This document shows positions 24,979-36,665 of a DNA stretch of 64,000 nucleotides, one piece after another. The first letter of the stretch is position 1. Each line of letters begins with the position of its first letter. Both the position numbers and the translations under genes were made by a program. The DNA is from Wolfiporia cocos (Eukaryota; Basidiomycota; Agaricomycetes; Polyporales; Phaeolaceae). The notes beneath the pieces were generated by a model. That model did not search any database. It was given only the letters and a program-made list of their open reading frames with translations, and was not told the origin of the DNA. The stretch spans positions 682,001 to 746,000 of the forward strand of contig JACCLO010000007.1 of NCBI GenBank assembly GCA_029448655.1, given 5' to 3'.

Positions 24979-27088
24979 TTATACTGGTGAGACGCCGTGG
25001 TCGTCTACGCTTTTCTCGGCGTCGACGCTGTCCTCTGACGGGACGTCGCCCGTGATCTCGGTGACCTCTACACTGGGCGCGGGCTCGTCTGAGTCCTTGC
25101 TCGCCTTCTCGACATCCTGTTCGAGCTTCTCCGGTTTCGCGACCTTGCCTGTCTCGAGGTCTTCCTTCGAGGCGGTGCCAACGTGGCTCGTGCGGTAGAA
25201 TATCAGCATGCCGAAGAACTCGAGCACGACGATGCCCAGCAGGAATTCGTATGCAGCAGCCTCGCCCAGATATCCGGATGCGAACTCGCCGCCGTGCATG
25301 TCCTGCACGCTTGACATGATGGAGCCGACTGTAGCAACGCCGACTGCGGAGCCGATCTGCAGGCCACCATTGAAGATCGCGCCGACAACACCGGCCATCG
25401 ACGAAGGCGACGTGCGGAAGATGGCGACGCTGTGGGAGATGAGTGAGTGATCCACAGTGAAAGAAAAGGGCGTCTTACTTGGTGTGCGTATAGACAAGGG
25501 ATGCTCCTGCACTGCCGATGACGAACGCGGGGAAGATGAATGACCAGTATCTCTCGGGGCCATCCGCGAACACGAGCAGGATCGTTGCGATGATGACCAT
25601 GCCCTCGCCGATCAGGATAAGCCATTTCGGGTTGTACCTGCGCGAGAGCGGACCTGTGAAGCTCATTGCGAACGACATGACACTAATCGGGATCCTGTGT
25701 GCAGAAGTATCAGCAGTTGCCATAGATTACTTATCAAAACCAGAACTGACATGTGGATGGCGGTCATGATGACGCTCCAGTGCCAGACGTCCTGCCATTC
25801 GGTGATGTAGATTGTGAAGACGGTCGTCCACCAGAGGTACGGCAGGAGAGCAGTCCCGAAGAGGACGCCGAAGTTGGGCAGGAACCATGTCTTCGGTGGG
25901 CTATCGCGGGCGTCAGTATTAAGCGGTCCATCGATACACTGTCATGTACCCACACTGCAGCACGGGAGGGCGGAATGAGCTTCTCGGCATAGAAGAATCC
26001 AACGAAGAGGAACACTGAGATGATGAGTGGCGCAAGCACGATTGCCGACTTCCAGCCATCAGTGGACCCGCTCGTGATGGCGAAGATGAACAGAATGAGC
26101 GCCGCTACATTTCGATCACGCTCAGCACTCGTGGACAGGGCGCCAAGTGATGTGAAATGCTAACCCGTGAGGATCGACACGCCGATCAGGTCGAGGTTCT
26201 GCCAGCGCTTGCCTTCTACCGGCTTCGGCTCTTGCGGCGGGATGAGGAAGTAGCAGATGCCGGCGATGGGGAACGCGACGATAGCCACAAACCAGAAGAC
26301 CCAAGACCAGGAGGTATACTGCACGATGATTGCGCCGATAATCAGGCCGAGAACTACAGCGGCTCCATTAACACTGTCGTCCGCGGAACAACGGAGAAGC
26401 GCATACCGTTTCCGACGGCACCGCAACCACCGAAAATGCCTAGCGCACGCGCTTGCTCAGTCGGATCAACGAATACCTTGACGAGAAGTGAAAGAGCGGA
26501 GGGAATAGTCATCGCGGCGGCTAGAGCGAGTTTTGCACGTTAGCTATCTCTGCGGGAGCCATAGGCTGCAATGAGCACTTACCAATTCCACTCAAGGCAC
26601 GGAGGAAGATGAGCAAAATCTGGTTCCTGACGAAACCGGCACCGACAGAAATGCAAGCAAGGGCGGCCACGCCGCCAATGAACGCAGCCTCTGCGATTGG
26701 ACGTGAGGAACTGTTCAGGACCACAGTGCGGATACTGTTACACTTACTCGCGTTGTACACATCGCTAATGCGGCCGCTCTGTGGTCACCGTGAACGTGCG
26801 TAGAAATCATATTTAGGCGCCACTTACGATGAGAAGGAAAGACGCGAATGTCAGCTGGAATGCACTGATGATCCAGGTCTCCTCGCCCTCGGAAATCCCG
26901 AGCGCGACATCTAGGGAAGGAATGGCGGTGAAAAGAGCACCATTGTTGAAAGCATCTAGGAATTGCGCGGCGCAGAAGATGACGAGTAGGGAGTATTTCC
27001 GTAATGGGGTGTACAGCTGTGGCGGGCGGCCGTCGACGAGTGTCACAGCTGGAGAGAGTGGCGTGCCGTGTGTTGGCCGAGAATCCAT
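24979..27088 (-). CDS. MFS exporter, DHA2-type (14-span drug:H+ antiporter), paralog 2
   Basis: Nine exons on the minus strand (27088-26828, 26778-26748, 26690-26583, 26520-26407, 26353-26165, 26104-25954, 25900-25751, 25694-25479, 25429-24979) encode 556 residues. Exons 1-4 and 6-8 have exactly the same lengths as in paralog 1; exon 5 is one codon shorter and the last exon four codons longer. All eight introns are 49-62 bp. Motif A reads LLISGRISDVYNAK and motif C GAVGNVLGLIIGAII. The C-terminal tail is acidic rather than a coiled coil but ends DDHGVSPV, close to YGISPV in paralog 1. The ATG at 27088 was chosen over 27136 because it gives the same exon 1 length as paralog 1. The pair is a local duplication in the same orientation about 5 kb apart. 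Substrate unknown. Confidence 0.9.
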
Positions 27089-30000
27089 TGCGTCGTATAC
27101 CAGGAAACGGAGGCGGGAGTGCGAGTTAAATCTCACGGATGAGGGACTCTATAGGGACAGAGACGTGAAGAATCCGGACAACAGGCTCTATAGGGCAGAG
27201 CGAGACAGACAGTACTGAGCAAGTCTCAGACAGACTACAAGACAAGGGAATGACGAGGACAGTAGGGGGGACCGCGAGCGGCCAAAGGGGAGATGAGCCG
27301 GCATGAGTGAGGATTGAGGCTCTTTTATTGACCGAAACACGTTGGCGGTGCTCAGTAGCAATATTCCCCAGGCTTCTGGTTGACAAACCGCACGCAGGAA
27401 TCGATCGCAATCTCATAAGAATGCAAAAATTAGAAATATAACCCATGTATAGGATGCGAGCCTCGGCCGGATAAGCCTTCGGGAGGTAACGATGGCGCGC
27501 TTGTATTGATATGAGACAGATCGCGGCTGCCCGGATTGGCCAGAACCAGAACACTCCTTGTGGCGTCGGCTTCTACACGATTTTAGGTAAAAAGTGTAGC
27601 TTCTCGATCGCGCCTGCACCGGCGCTTCCACGCAAGCCGAGCGCCCATGCGCTTCTCTCCCTACGACGAGCTCCACCGCCCGCAGCGCCGCCTTTCCCGA
27701 CGACGACGCTTCGCTCATACTCCCCCCATCATCGTTGCGCTGCTCAAACTCCAAGTTACCATGCGCCAATTACCGAACTTCGCGACTTCCATTTCGTTTC
27801 ATCCCAGGCTTCGTATCTTATCTATGCGGTGTGCGCACCTACGGTAGGAAGCCAGCGGCCATATTCGGTGTCGGTGTCGCAGAAGACCACAGTTGTTCTA
27901 CGGGCGTATTCATCAGATGGCGTGTACATTGAAAATTTTCTGTGTGAGTATCCTCGTGCCTCGAACGAGGGTGTGTTGCCGTCCTTGGAAGATGGCCCAT
28001 GAGGTGTGTACACAATTTGCTGCAGTAATGCCCTCGGAACGCTCTCGTCGCGCACGTTCATCTCCGACGTATCTTCAAAATGCGGCTCATTGTCTTTGAT
28101 AACGCTAATCCGAGATAATCCGCGCGTTCGTTGACGGCGCCGTAGGATGCGAAGCGCGTACGTATTACGCATGGTAAGAGCCGAGCTCACATACAATTCT
28201 CATGCATGAGAGCCCGGTTGACAGCGCTTCAAATCCTGTGCAGCGGACGGGTGGAAGTAGGCAAGATAAGTAGCCGCGTTACGCGGGCGAGCAAAAATTC
28301 ATGGGCTGCCAGCTTGTTGTTCCGCGCGTAACCAATCGCGCGTAACCGTATCGTTACTCCGACTGCGCCGGCTTTGAACAGGCGAGCGAACAGAACCTTT
28401 CAGTCATTTAGACTGCGTATGGTGTCTCGGGGCTGGGTATATCTAAGCAATCCACTGCTCCGCAGCGATGAATCCCCTGGTCCAAAATTGCGCATCTTCT
28501 GGCTGCCGCCTTTTTGACACCACGTCGCTCCGTGCGACGCGACACCATCTATTGCGTGCTCGATGCAACGTGCTCGGGCAGATAAGGCCTTCGCTGTACA
28601 TCCAGATCGATGTTTTCTCGCTGCGTTATCCTCGATTGGATCGCCCACAAAGCAAATCCACTGACTCTGGAATTATGATACCACAAGCGCGTCATCGGAA
28701 CCGTGCGCCTCGAACATGTCTATCTCATGAATGTTGAGTTACAACACAGCTCCCCTGGTGCTTCCTTGACATAATGAGATCTCGAATCATCAGGCCCCAA
28801 ACACCTGAACTATTCTTGCTTGGTTTTGTGTATATTCCACCACGTCAATCATCTATGCTCGACACACTGATCCGGGAGACGAATGACGTAATCCCTTAAC
28901 AGGGTTAGGGTCTCGGGGTGCGCCCTCCGTCGATGTGCGCACCACCTTTTGCGCGCAGGAATGCTTTTGCTTCTCCGAATACCTGCAATATGGGTGCATG
29001 CCTCGACCAATTCCATGATCTGGCGCACTGACGCGCGATGGCCGGCCGGTGTTGTTTTTGCTATCCGCAGCATGCATGGACAGCTTCTCGTGCATTGCAT
29101 GTGTGGTACGACGCCCGCTGCCGTCCTCGCCATGATATTGATAGGGCGCCATCGCGGTGCTAGTGAGACCCTGTGCGCGCGTCTCGCTCGCCGCACAGAA
29201 TGTTCGAACATGGCATGTATTGTCCTTCGCCAAAATTGAGCTGCTTCGCCGGCGTTGGTGCTCGCCATGCGGTGAGCGGATGGAGCGCTGCAGAGGTACG
29301 TGGCTGAGTGGCGTGCTGCGCTGGCGGTAGGATGTGCCAGATTACCGGCTGGAGATGAGCCACAGCCGCTCATTTCCGCTATCTTCCCGTCTTCTAGCCA
29401 GAGCTCAGTTATCGGTGATGGCTCCGCGTCTTGGGGCACGTTTTGCTAGATTACCATGAAGATTGAGTCATGGTGCCTCCAGGATGCTGCGCGATACTCG
29501 TTTGGATTCCGTTTCGATCTCAATATGTGCTTCAGGACCATTCGCCACAATAGCTGCTATATAACATCTGCGTTTACCGCTTCCAGCCTGTAGCTGTCTC
29601 AGACGATCCATAGATACCGAGTCAGCATCTATACTTGAGATTGTGTGGGGCTCGATAGCAGGTCTCCTTGGTTGAGCGATCATGCAAAGCTCAGATCCTA
29701 TGGGAAACAGAAGCCTCGCACGCAGAAGTACAGAAACTTCGAGAGGCTGAAGCGGACTATACAACGTATTCAGGGATCCGAGCGTTAGCTTCGACGTAGT
29801 AATCCTGCTTACAGTATGAGAGGAGAGGGTGATAGACTTGAGTAGCTCATTGCTGACATTCACGATATGAGCGAGAAATGAAAGCAGCAGAAGACAGGCG
29901 GCTAACATGCTATTTTTGGAAGTCATCTAGACTGCAGGATCGAGTCGAGCAACGTGTGCTCCCTATACGTAGTTGGTGGTTGACTGTGCTGGGAACCTTA

Positions 30001-30764
30001 CTCGATGACATCCTATTCGAAACTTGTCGAATACAGTATGTAGCTTATTTGCAAGGATCATGATGCTCATCGACATCGATTACTATCGCTGTTGCTACAT
30101 AGTAATTCGCCGCAGAAGGCATACGCAGCATGATTGTGGGGCAAGCAGGAATTCGTATTTCCGTGCTTCTACTTCCAATCTCAGTGCATACACATGGTGT
30201 CATTCAACGAATACTTCGAAGACCAGCAGCAGCATACTACTGGTAGGCGGCCATCGGGATACCTGCAAGACCGAATTACGATCGGGCCTCAGCACCCTCA
30301 AATCGTACCGCCGACTGTTTCAGGGAAAACGGCGATTCCGCAAAATACATGTGAGGTTACAGAATTTCATGAACGTATGTGGAGTAGACCGTTGTTCTGG
30401 AGATCCCTGTAGCACAGAAGTTCATACGGTGAGTGGGGTGTCGACCGCCGCACGCGGCCGCAAAAAGAGGGTGGTCGGCTTGCGCCTAATATGTATGGCA
30501 GCGAGCGCATCGAGGTCATATCGAGGTCAGGGAAGTGCGCATGCGCGGGCACTAGCGACGTCGAGATCACACCCTCGCGCTAGCTTCCAGTGCATGGCGC
30601 GACAGATGCGTTCACTAGCTGGTCGTCAACGGCGATGTACAGAAGTAGGAGTAGTAATTAGCGACGCAAAACCACTAACCATAATCAAAACATCAGCAAA
30701 TAAACGTCATCAGCCACCCACATGCGCGCGCCGACTTCGCGCGGTCTGTCCGAGAGACACTAGC
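27089..30764. other. Long intergenic region, no supported gene
   Basis: About 3.7 kb between MFS paralog 2 (promoter at the left, with two copies of CTCTATAGGG near 27150 and 27190) and the TFIIIC-subunit gene. Several open frames of 100-200 codons (for example 28849-29439 minus and 30024-30760 plus) overlap frames on other strands. They show no domain, and the sequence is moderately GC-rich, so chance openness is likely. Copy 2 of the bipartite motif lies at 28882-28912. Confidence 0.4.
28882..28912 (+). repeat. Bipartite TGACGTAA / AGGGTTAGGG motif, copy 2
   Basis: AATGACGTAA, a 9-bp spacer, then AGGGTTAGGGTC. Both halves match copy 1 at 21881-21912 exactly, in the same orientation, while the spacers and flanks are different. 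No gene start lies close by. Confidence 0.5.
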
Positions 30765-31684
30765 ATGTCGGCCACTCTCGTCCCCGGCTATCAGCTCGTC
30801 GACGCGTTTGGGGTGGACGATGACTACGAACAGCACGACGGCGAAGTCGAAGAGGAGGTTTCGTACGTGACGCTCGACCTGGGAACGGTCGAACCTACAC
30901 TAGTGCCGAGCAGCTCTTCGTATCGTCTAATTGTAAGTTCATCTCTCTTTTGCAGAACATATGGCTTGACATGTGCAGGGCATGTGCATATAGGGACTTG
31001 ATAGTCCGACGCCGTTCTTACAGATAGCGGGAACCATTTTCAAGGGTCAGCACCAACGACTGCTCGGAACGGAGCTGTTGTTTACAGACAGCGACGGTCG
31101 GTCTGCTGCGTGCTGCGCGCAATTAATCTCAGACCTGATGCTCACTAGATGGCCAAGCTGATCACGGAAAGAGACTTCTACGCCCAGTGGGGATCACCGA
31201 GCAACGCATAAAGTTCAAGGAGGTTGAGCTGAAAGAGAAGGGCTCGCAGCCACCTCCCGATGCGCAGCAGGTGTTCTCAAACAAGGGAAAGAGCACGCGC
31301 GATCGCATTCCTGAGACTGTCGACGAAGTCACGGGAAACGTAAGTGCAGAAAGATATGCACCCGAAGTGCGCAGCACCGGCCGTGGTCGAGGCGGGAGAA
31401 GCGCGAAAGGTAAATCGAAGGGGAAGGGTAAAGAGCGGGAAGACGACGTGGGCGACGACGAGGAAGCACCAGTCACAACGAGATCACGGATGAAGAACGT
31501 CAAGCACGCGACGGCGCCACCTGGCAATGAGGGTGTGGACGACGCGGGGGACCAGCCGGAGATGAGCGAGGACCCTCGAGCTTCTGGCATAGGCGAGGGA
31601 TCCGCGGATGTGTCGGGTGTTACAGCCAGGGATGGCCGTGCGCCGATGGATTTCGCTTGTCGCTTAATAATCAGCTGTGAGTGA
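30765..31684 (+). CDS. TFIIIC tau55-type subunit (triple-barrel domain protein)
   Basis: Three exons (30765-30932, 30994-31096, 31149-31684) with introns of 61 and 52 bp encode 268 residues. Residues about 30-95 match the TFIIIC sub6/tau55 triple-barrel domain: SYVTLDLGTVEPTL, then across the intron YRLIGLDSPTPFLQIAGTIF, KGQHQRLLGTELLFTDSD. TFIIIC binds A and B boxes of tRNA genes and recruits TFIIIB for RNA polymerase III; this subunit pairs with the tau95 subunit. The segment RPVGITEQRIKFKEVELKEK follows, as in other fungal homologs. The remainder is a disordered, charged tail with GRGRGGRSAKGKSKGKGK and acidic stretches. The start at 30765 is preceded by an open frame in the same phase, but MSATLVPGYQLVDAFG is a natural N-terminus. 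A donor-like GTGAGT overlaps the stop, so the true C-terminus could differ. Confidence 0.82.
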
Positions 31685-31944
31685 TCAATTGCCCTGCACT
31701 ATCAGATGCCCGTTTATTCCTCTTCTGAGACTGCATGATTCTGCCAATGTTCCTACTCTGACCAGTATGTACTTGATTCTCTGTTGTTACGACAATGGCC
31801 TTAAACGAGGAACATGTTCAACACGCATTGCCGAGCGCACGATTGCTGCATACTGTCTTCACCACCTAGCTTGTGCAGAACTCGTGTTCGTGAAGGTATT
31901 GAGTGCCCAAACTCTATCATCTCATAGATGTGATGCTTTAGATT

Positions 31945-32840
31945 GTACAACGCAGTAACGATTTCGTCTTTCTTCATCAGCAGCTCATCCACATCCCACT
32001 GGCAACTGACGTATCTCCCATTGAGCCACTCCCTCCGTTAATTCGCAAGCCACACCAAGGTATTTCCAGTCAATTCTGGCATATCGGTTAGTAAGTGCTT
32101 GAACGCCGCCGGCATCGAATTTGCCATGTCTGTCTTGACAAATCCAGGATGAATGGTGAGCGAGATGATCTCCGCGTTGTGGTACTCGAGCGCGAGTTGC
32201 TCAGTGAAGCGACATATCGCAAGCTTCGTCATCTGTGTTGATGCACAGTCAGGGGCCGTTGCTGCACAGGACTGGGAATTCAAATGGACGCACGCTGTAT
32301 GCAGAGTAGAGCATCGCCGGTACGTGCACAGACATGTTGAGCACCGCACTGTTGCCACCGCCTTCAACAAGGAGCGGCAGGAACGCGTGCGTGACCCGGT
32401 ACGTCCCCAGCAAGTTCACCTTGCACACGTTCCACCACTCATCCGGGTCCGTATCGCCGATAAGCTTCATCGACGATTCCATCAAGCCAGCGTTGTTGAC
32501 AAGAACGTCAAAGCGGCCGAAGGTCTCCCGCACCCGCTCGATCGCTGTTGTGACCTGTGTGCCGTTCGTCGTGTCGACCGTATGCGCGAGTATCCGGAGA
32601 GCCTGGTCAGGGCGTTGCGCGGCAATGCAGGCGGACTTTACATCGAACATGTCTGAGCGCGCGAGCAGCACAAGCCCCAACACACCTGCCTTGAGAATGC
32701 GATCGCAATACCCTTGCCGAGTCCCTTGGATGTGTCCGTTACCAGGACGATTTTGGCTGCAAGGTCTGCATTGGCCGGATCGATGCCTGGGTAAGTGTCG
32801 TGTCGCGTAGCAGGGACAACATTGAGTCCTGCGCCTTCTT
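31945..32840 (-). pseudogene. Broken short-chain dehydrogenase/reductase (SDR)
   Basis: Minus-strand remnant of a classical SDR of about 300 residues; boundaries are approximate. Recognisable parts are the cofactor-loop region VLVTDTSKGLGKGIAIAF, the NNAG motif in FDVLVNNAGLMESS, an intron of about 67 bp whose splicing creates the YxxxK site (AYSMTKLA), and a C-terminal stretch REWLNGRYVSCQWDVDEL. Three lesions are visible. The frame shifts by one base near 32695, between the cofactor loop and the next strand. A TAA at 32038-32040 stands in frame where family members continue (LVWLAN, stop, then RREWLNGRYVS). No ATG is in frame upstream of the homologous start. The first Gly of TGxxxGxG is also replaced by Asp. 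It lies about 0.5 kb from the broken terpene cyclase and may have belonged to the same pathway. Confidence 0.75.
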
Positions 32841-33364
32841 AGCATAGTCAACTTTGATATGAGCCTGCACTCATCGGCAGCAGGCATCACCATTTTGCTG
32901 CTTGCACTTTTGGCTTCGTACGCGGAGATTCTCGGCTCGCTGATATCACTGTGAGCTATATATCGCGCAACAGACGAACACGCCTGTGAAGAAAATGGTG
33001 TGAGGGCTCTCTTCCTCCGCCATTCGATCGCCCTCGTACGCTTCACTCTGTGGGCGGAATTGAAATTGACAGCGTGCTCTGATGCACAACCCGAATAACG
33101 AGATAATGCTTATGGCTACTTTCTATAGGTATCGCCACCTGTCAGTCATTGACAACCTGTGTCAAACCTTCCGTGAGTCTGTCACAGCAACAATGGCCAG
33201 TTACTACATCAACTCATAGACCCTGTCCTGCGTATCATATGCCAGAGATACCGGTGGTGCTGACAGAGTTTGGCGCGAGCGTTTGAAGTAAATAGGCGGT
33301 AGGTATTGCTGGCCTATTCAATGCAGAGCTTATCTGTCTTTATGACACTTGCGTCCCGATAGTA
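32841..33364. other. Intergenic region between two divergent pseudogenes
   Basis: This 524-bp gap separates the divergent SDR and terpene-cyclase remnants and would have held both promoters. Nothing else is recognisable. Any missing first exon of the SDR would have to lie here, but I could not identify one. Confidence 0.45.
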
Positions 33365-34899
33365 ATGAGCGGCTCTCGGTATACTGCACTCATACTGGAC
33401 CTGGCAGACGTGCTGTTTTCTTGGTCTTCGCGGGCGAACACTGCTATCCCACCGTCCACTCTCAAGGCTATACTTGCATCACTTATATGGTCCGATTACG
33501 AGCGTGGCCGCATCTCAGAGATGACATGCTTCGAGCGCGTCGCAGCTACATTCTCTGAGGATCCTGACGAAATATCAGCGGCGATCGCGAGTGCTCGACA
33601 CTCCCCGAAGACATACGAGGAGATGATCGCTCTTCTCCGCGATATGAAGGACAACCCTTGTGGACGACTACGCATTTTTGCGCTATCCAACATCTCAGTC
33701 CCTGACTATCAATTTGTCAAGTCTTTACCTTTCGACTGGACTATATTTGACGATGTTTTCCCTTCCGGCGTCATAGGGGAGCGCAAACCTGATTTAGCCG
33801 CATACCAATACGTTATCACCGCGACGGGGATAAACCCTCTCACTACGGTGTTCGTGGATGACAGACCCGAAAATGTGGCGTTAGCGCGTTCCTTTGGGAT
33901 GCATGGCATCATATTCTACCACCAGGAGGATGTGTTTCGAGCACTGCGCAGCCTCTTTCAAGATGATCCACTGAAATCAGGCCAGGATTTCTGCATGCCA
34001 ATGCGCGACAACTTCGATCTGTGACTGATGGCGGAATTTACGCAGTTGCTCATCCTAGAACTAACACACGACGAGTAAGCAATGTATTTGCTTGAAAATG
34101 CTGTCAAGAAAGCAATGTGGTTCATCAATTTTCTCAGAAATCTCGTGGAAATACAGCCTGCCATGTCCACATGGAATTTCTTACAAGGTAGCAATCTTCT
34201 CTTAACCAGGTTATTCACACATTTTGATTAAAATGCAGGGAATCCATTCTACGAGACATTCCCTGACGATATAGATACAACGTCTCTCGCCATGACAATT
34301 ATGCCGAATGATACATCCCATATAACGGCTGTAATGGACGAGATTTTGAAGCTGAGGAATTCGGACGGGATATTGCGGGCAGAGGCTTGCGCTTGGTCGA
34401 TCCTCAATTAGAATGTGCCATTCTGTTCTAGGCATATTTCGATCCCAGTAGGCCACGCGTTGATCCCGTCGTCAACATTAATGCCTTGTGCTTATTTTAC
34501 AAGTATGGCCGTGGGCATGAGTTGGAGAAGCCCCTCAGGTGGATATGTGATATCTTGCAGCAAAACCAGCACATAGAAGGCTCGCGCTATTACTCATCTC
34601 CAGACTGCTTTCTTTACCTCGTAGGTCGACTTCTATCGCACTCGAACAATCCGCACCTGCACAAGCTACTACGCCCTGCGCTGGTGAAACGAACGAGGGA
34701 ACGAATTGGGACGAACGGAGACGCTATGGAGCTATCCATGCGCCTGATTGTCTGCGCTGAGCTCGGGATTTGCAACAAGGTGGACATGGAAGCGCTCCGC
34801 CTCCTTCAATGCGATGATGGAGGCTGGGAAGTGGGATGGCTATGTTGCTTTGGATCCACCGGTGTTAGAATCGGTAATCGTTATAGATGCATTGCATGA
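33365..34899 (+). pseudogene. HAD-like terpene cyclase (drimanyl-diphosphate-synthase type), probably inactivated
   Basis: An N-terminal HAD-type phosphatase-like domain (33365-34021; LILDLADVLFSWSS, FALSNISVPDYQ, ERKPDLAAYQ, TVFVDDRPENV) leads in the same frame into a terpene-cyclase-like domain. The cyclase part has PDDIDTTSLAM, the DxDTTS motif of AstC-type enzymes that cyclise farnesyl diphosphate to drimane skeletons, and later LQCDDGGWEVGWLC. Inferred exons are 33365-34074, 34138-34187, 34239-34378 and 34432-34899. A TGA at 34022-34024 stands in frame between the two domains; no intron of usable size removes it. The intron at 34379-34431 has a GC donor (GCAGAG), and the C-terminal end diverges after GVRIGNR, so the gene looks decayed. 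If the TGA is bypassed by splicing I missed, the gene could still be active. Sesquiterpenoid biosynthesis is inferred from the family. Confidence 0.72.
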
Positions 34900-36657
34900 C
34901 ATCAGTTGCGAAGAAGATCTTGATATCCTGAGGTGAGTTTCAATGTGTGATGTCCAACCCTGACTGACTGGGTTATGAGCTCGGTCGCTATGGATGTCTA
35001 TCAAAAGGGTAAAACAACGGCCTATGCGGCATTATATCGTCTTGGTTTTGTCTCTGTCTCGTGCTTGAGAAGAATTGTTGACTAGTCTATTTGTGTTGTA
35101 AGCGTATGCTTTGATTCTGTACGCCAGTGCGGGAGCATGGTACTTGTGACTCCATGTAGACACGAAAGTGATTTGAACGTCAATTGCGGTACTTGTGGAG
35201 GATTTCAACAACATGAAGACCACCTTTGCTAACAGTAGTTGGTGATTGAATGCTTCAAAGTCTCATGCAGCAGAGTGTTATCCAACATTGTACATCACTG
35301 CACTAGTGCGCGATTGGACTTCTGAAACAGGGCACTACTTTGATTATCAAATCTTCTCCGATTTGGGGTAATTATAGCGCCGGGGTTATCAACGGGTACA
35401 TCAATATCTCATCCGTACGGGCGCGGGAGCTAACACTCGACACTGCATGTTCATGCCTCGCGTATGCTTTCGGAGGTGCGCGCATGATGAAGTTACAATG
35501 CGTATTTCTGATGCCCGAATTTGTATGCACTGCAGCGGAATCACTGAGTCCGACACAATCTGAAGATTTTGCCCTTGATGAATGTGCTTCAGATCGATAT
35601 GTGAGCCCTTGCGCCGTTGGACTGGCTCGGAGAGAGATTCAAATGCCGATGAGTGACCATGTACCAGGACTTTCAATAGATGCCCGCTTTGAGCGTACCA
35701 TGTTGGATGTACCTACATCAGTGATGTGATCATTTCTATCGTTATCTGCGACGACTGCCCACAGTGTGACACTGGCAGTTTGTCAGGACAAGTCTCCCGA
35801 CGCGTACATAAATGATTGTTGCTGGGATTTCCGCGACAAAGGCAGAAGCCCTACGTCGCTGTGCCATAAGCTCAGCATATATTCGAGTGCTCTCCGTTGT
35901 TTTCGCACTTCAGCTCCCTGTCTTCATTTATCGCTTGATACGACCTCCTCGAGCACTACGTGAGATCCCGCAGGTACCGGTCCGGAGGTTTTGCGTCAGC
36001 TACCTCCTAGGAGAAATTAAAGAGTAGATGATAAAGGGTCCATTTGCCTCCGAGCGCATACAGCTGTCGTTCTGGTATGGTGCTCTGGGCAGTGGATGGT
36101 TAATGCAAAGGTCCATGGGAGCATTAGCGGACAAAATTATTTGCGCTCGCGTTCGCCAATAGTCATCATCCTGCTGAATTTGTGGCAATGATTCTGCTAT
36201 GTGGCTCAACTATCACGCACACTAAGTGACATATATGTAGTACTGTGACTGCCCAGTAAGCACTTGGATTGTTCACTATGCAGTGCTTCTGATTTCTCGC
36301 TACGCAATGCTTCTTTCACTCATGAGACAGTTGATTGCTCATTAAACAGTACGCACTACCCCTGCAGAGAACATCACTGTAGCAGTAGAGTTTTTGTGTT
36401 GTTCAATGCATCAGATAATCCTCTGTGACGTCAGTGCATATGCCAACCCGGTACAAATGTGCTACATAATCACATGGTGAAATTTTCTCACCTTTGCACC
36501 TACGTATGTGCAGAAATGGACCAAGCACCAACGGCTACTATCTTTGTACGCCATTGTGTGCCGGTAACTTGAACATATTGCAGCGAAGTTGTCCATGTCA
36601 TCGTAGGCTTGTAGGCAGACCGAGACATTGGGTCACATTCCGAAGCCCAGAATCATT
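34900..36657. other. Intergenic region left of the hAT element
   Basis: About 1.75 kb with no supported gene. Open frames of up to 129 codons around 35340-35729 overlap frames on the other strand and match no domain known to me. The right part is AT-rich. It ends at the target site duplication of the hAT-type element. Confidence 0.4.
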
Positions 36658-36665
36658 GTTATGGT

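Noticed and set aside
27089..27136. Upstream ATG at 27136 for MFS paralog 2
   Set aside because: The ATG at 27088 gives exon 1 the same 261-nt length as paralog 1, and the extra residues are not shared.
28849..29439. 196-codon minus-strand frame as a gene
   Set aside because: No domain, no splice support, and several competing frames in GC-rich DNA.
30024..30764. N-terminal extension of the TFIIIC subunit
   Set aside because: The frame is open upstream, but composition is unlike the protein and the ATG at 30765 gives a natural family-like N-terminus.
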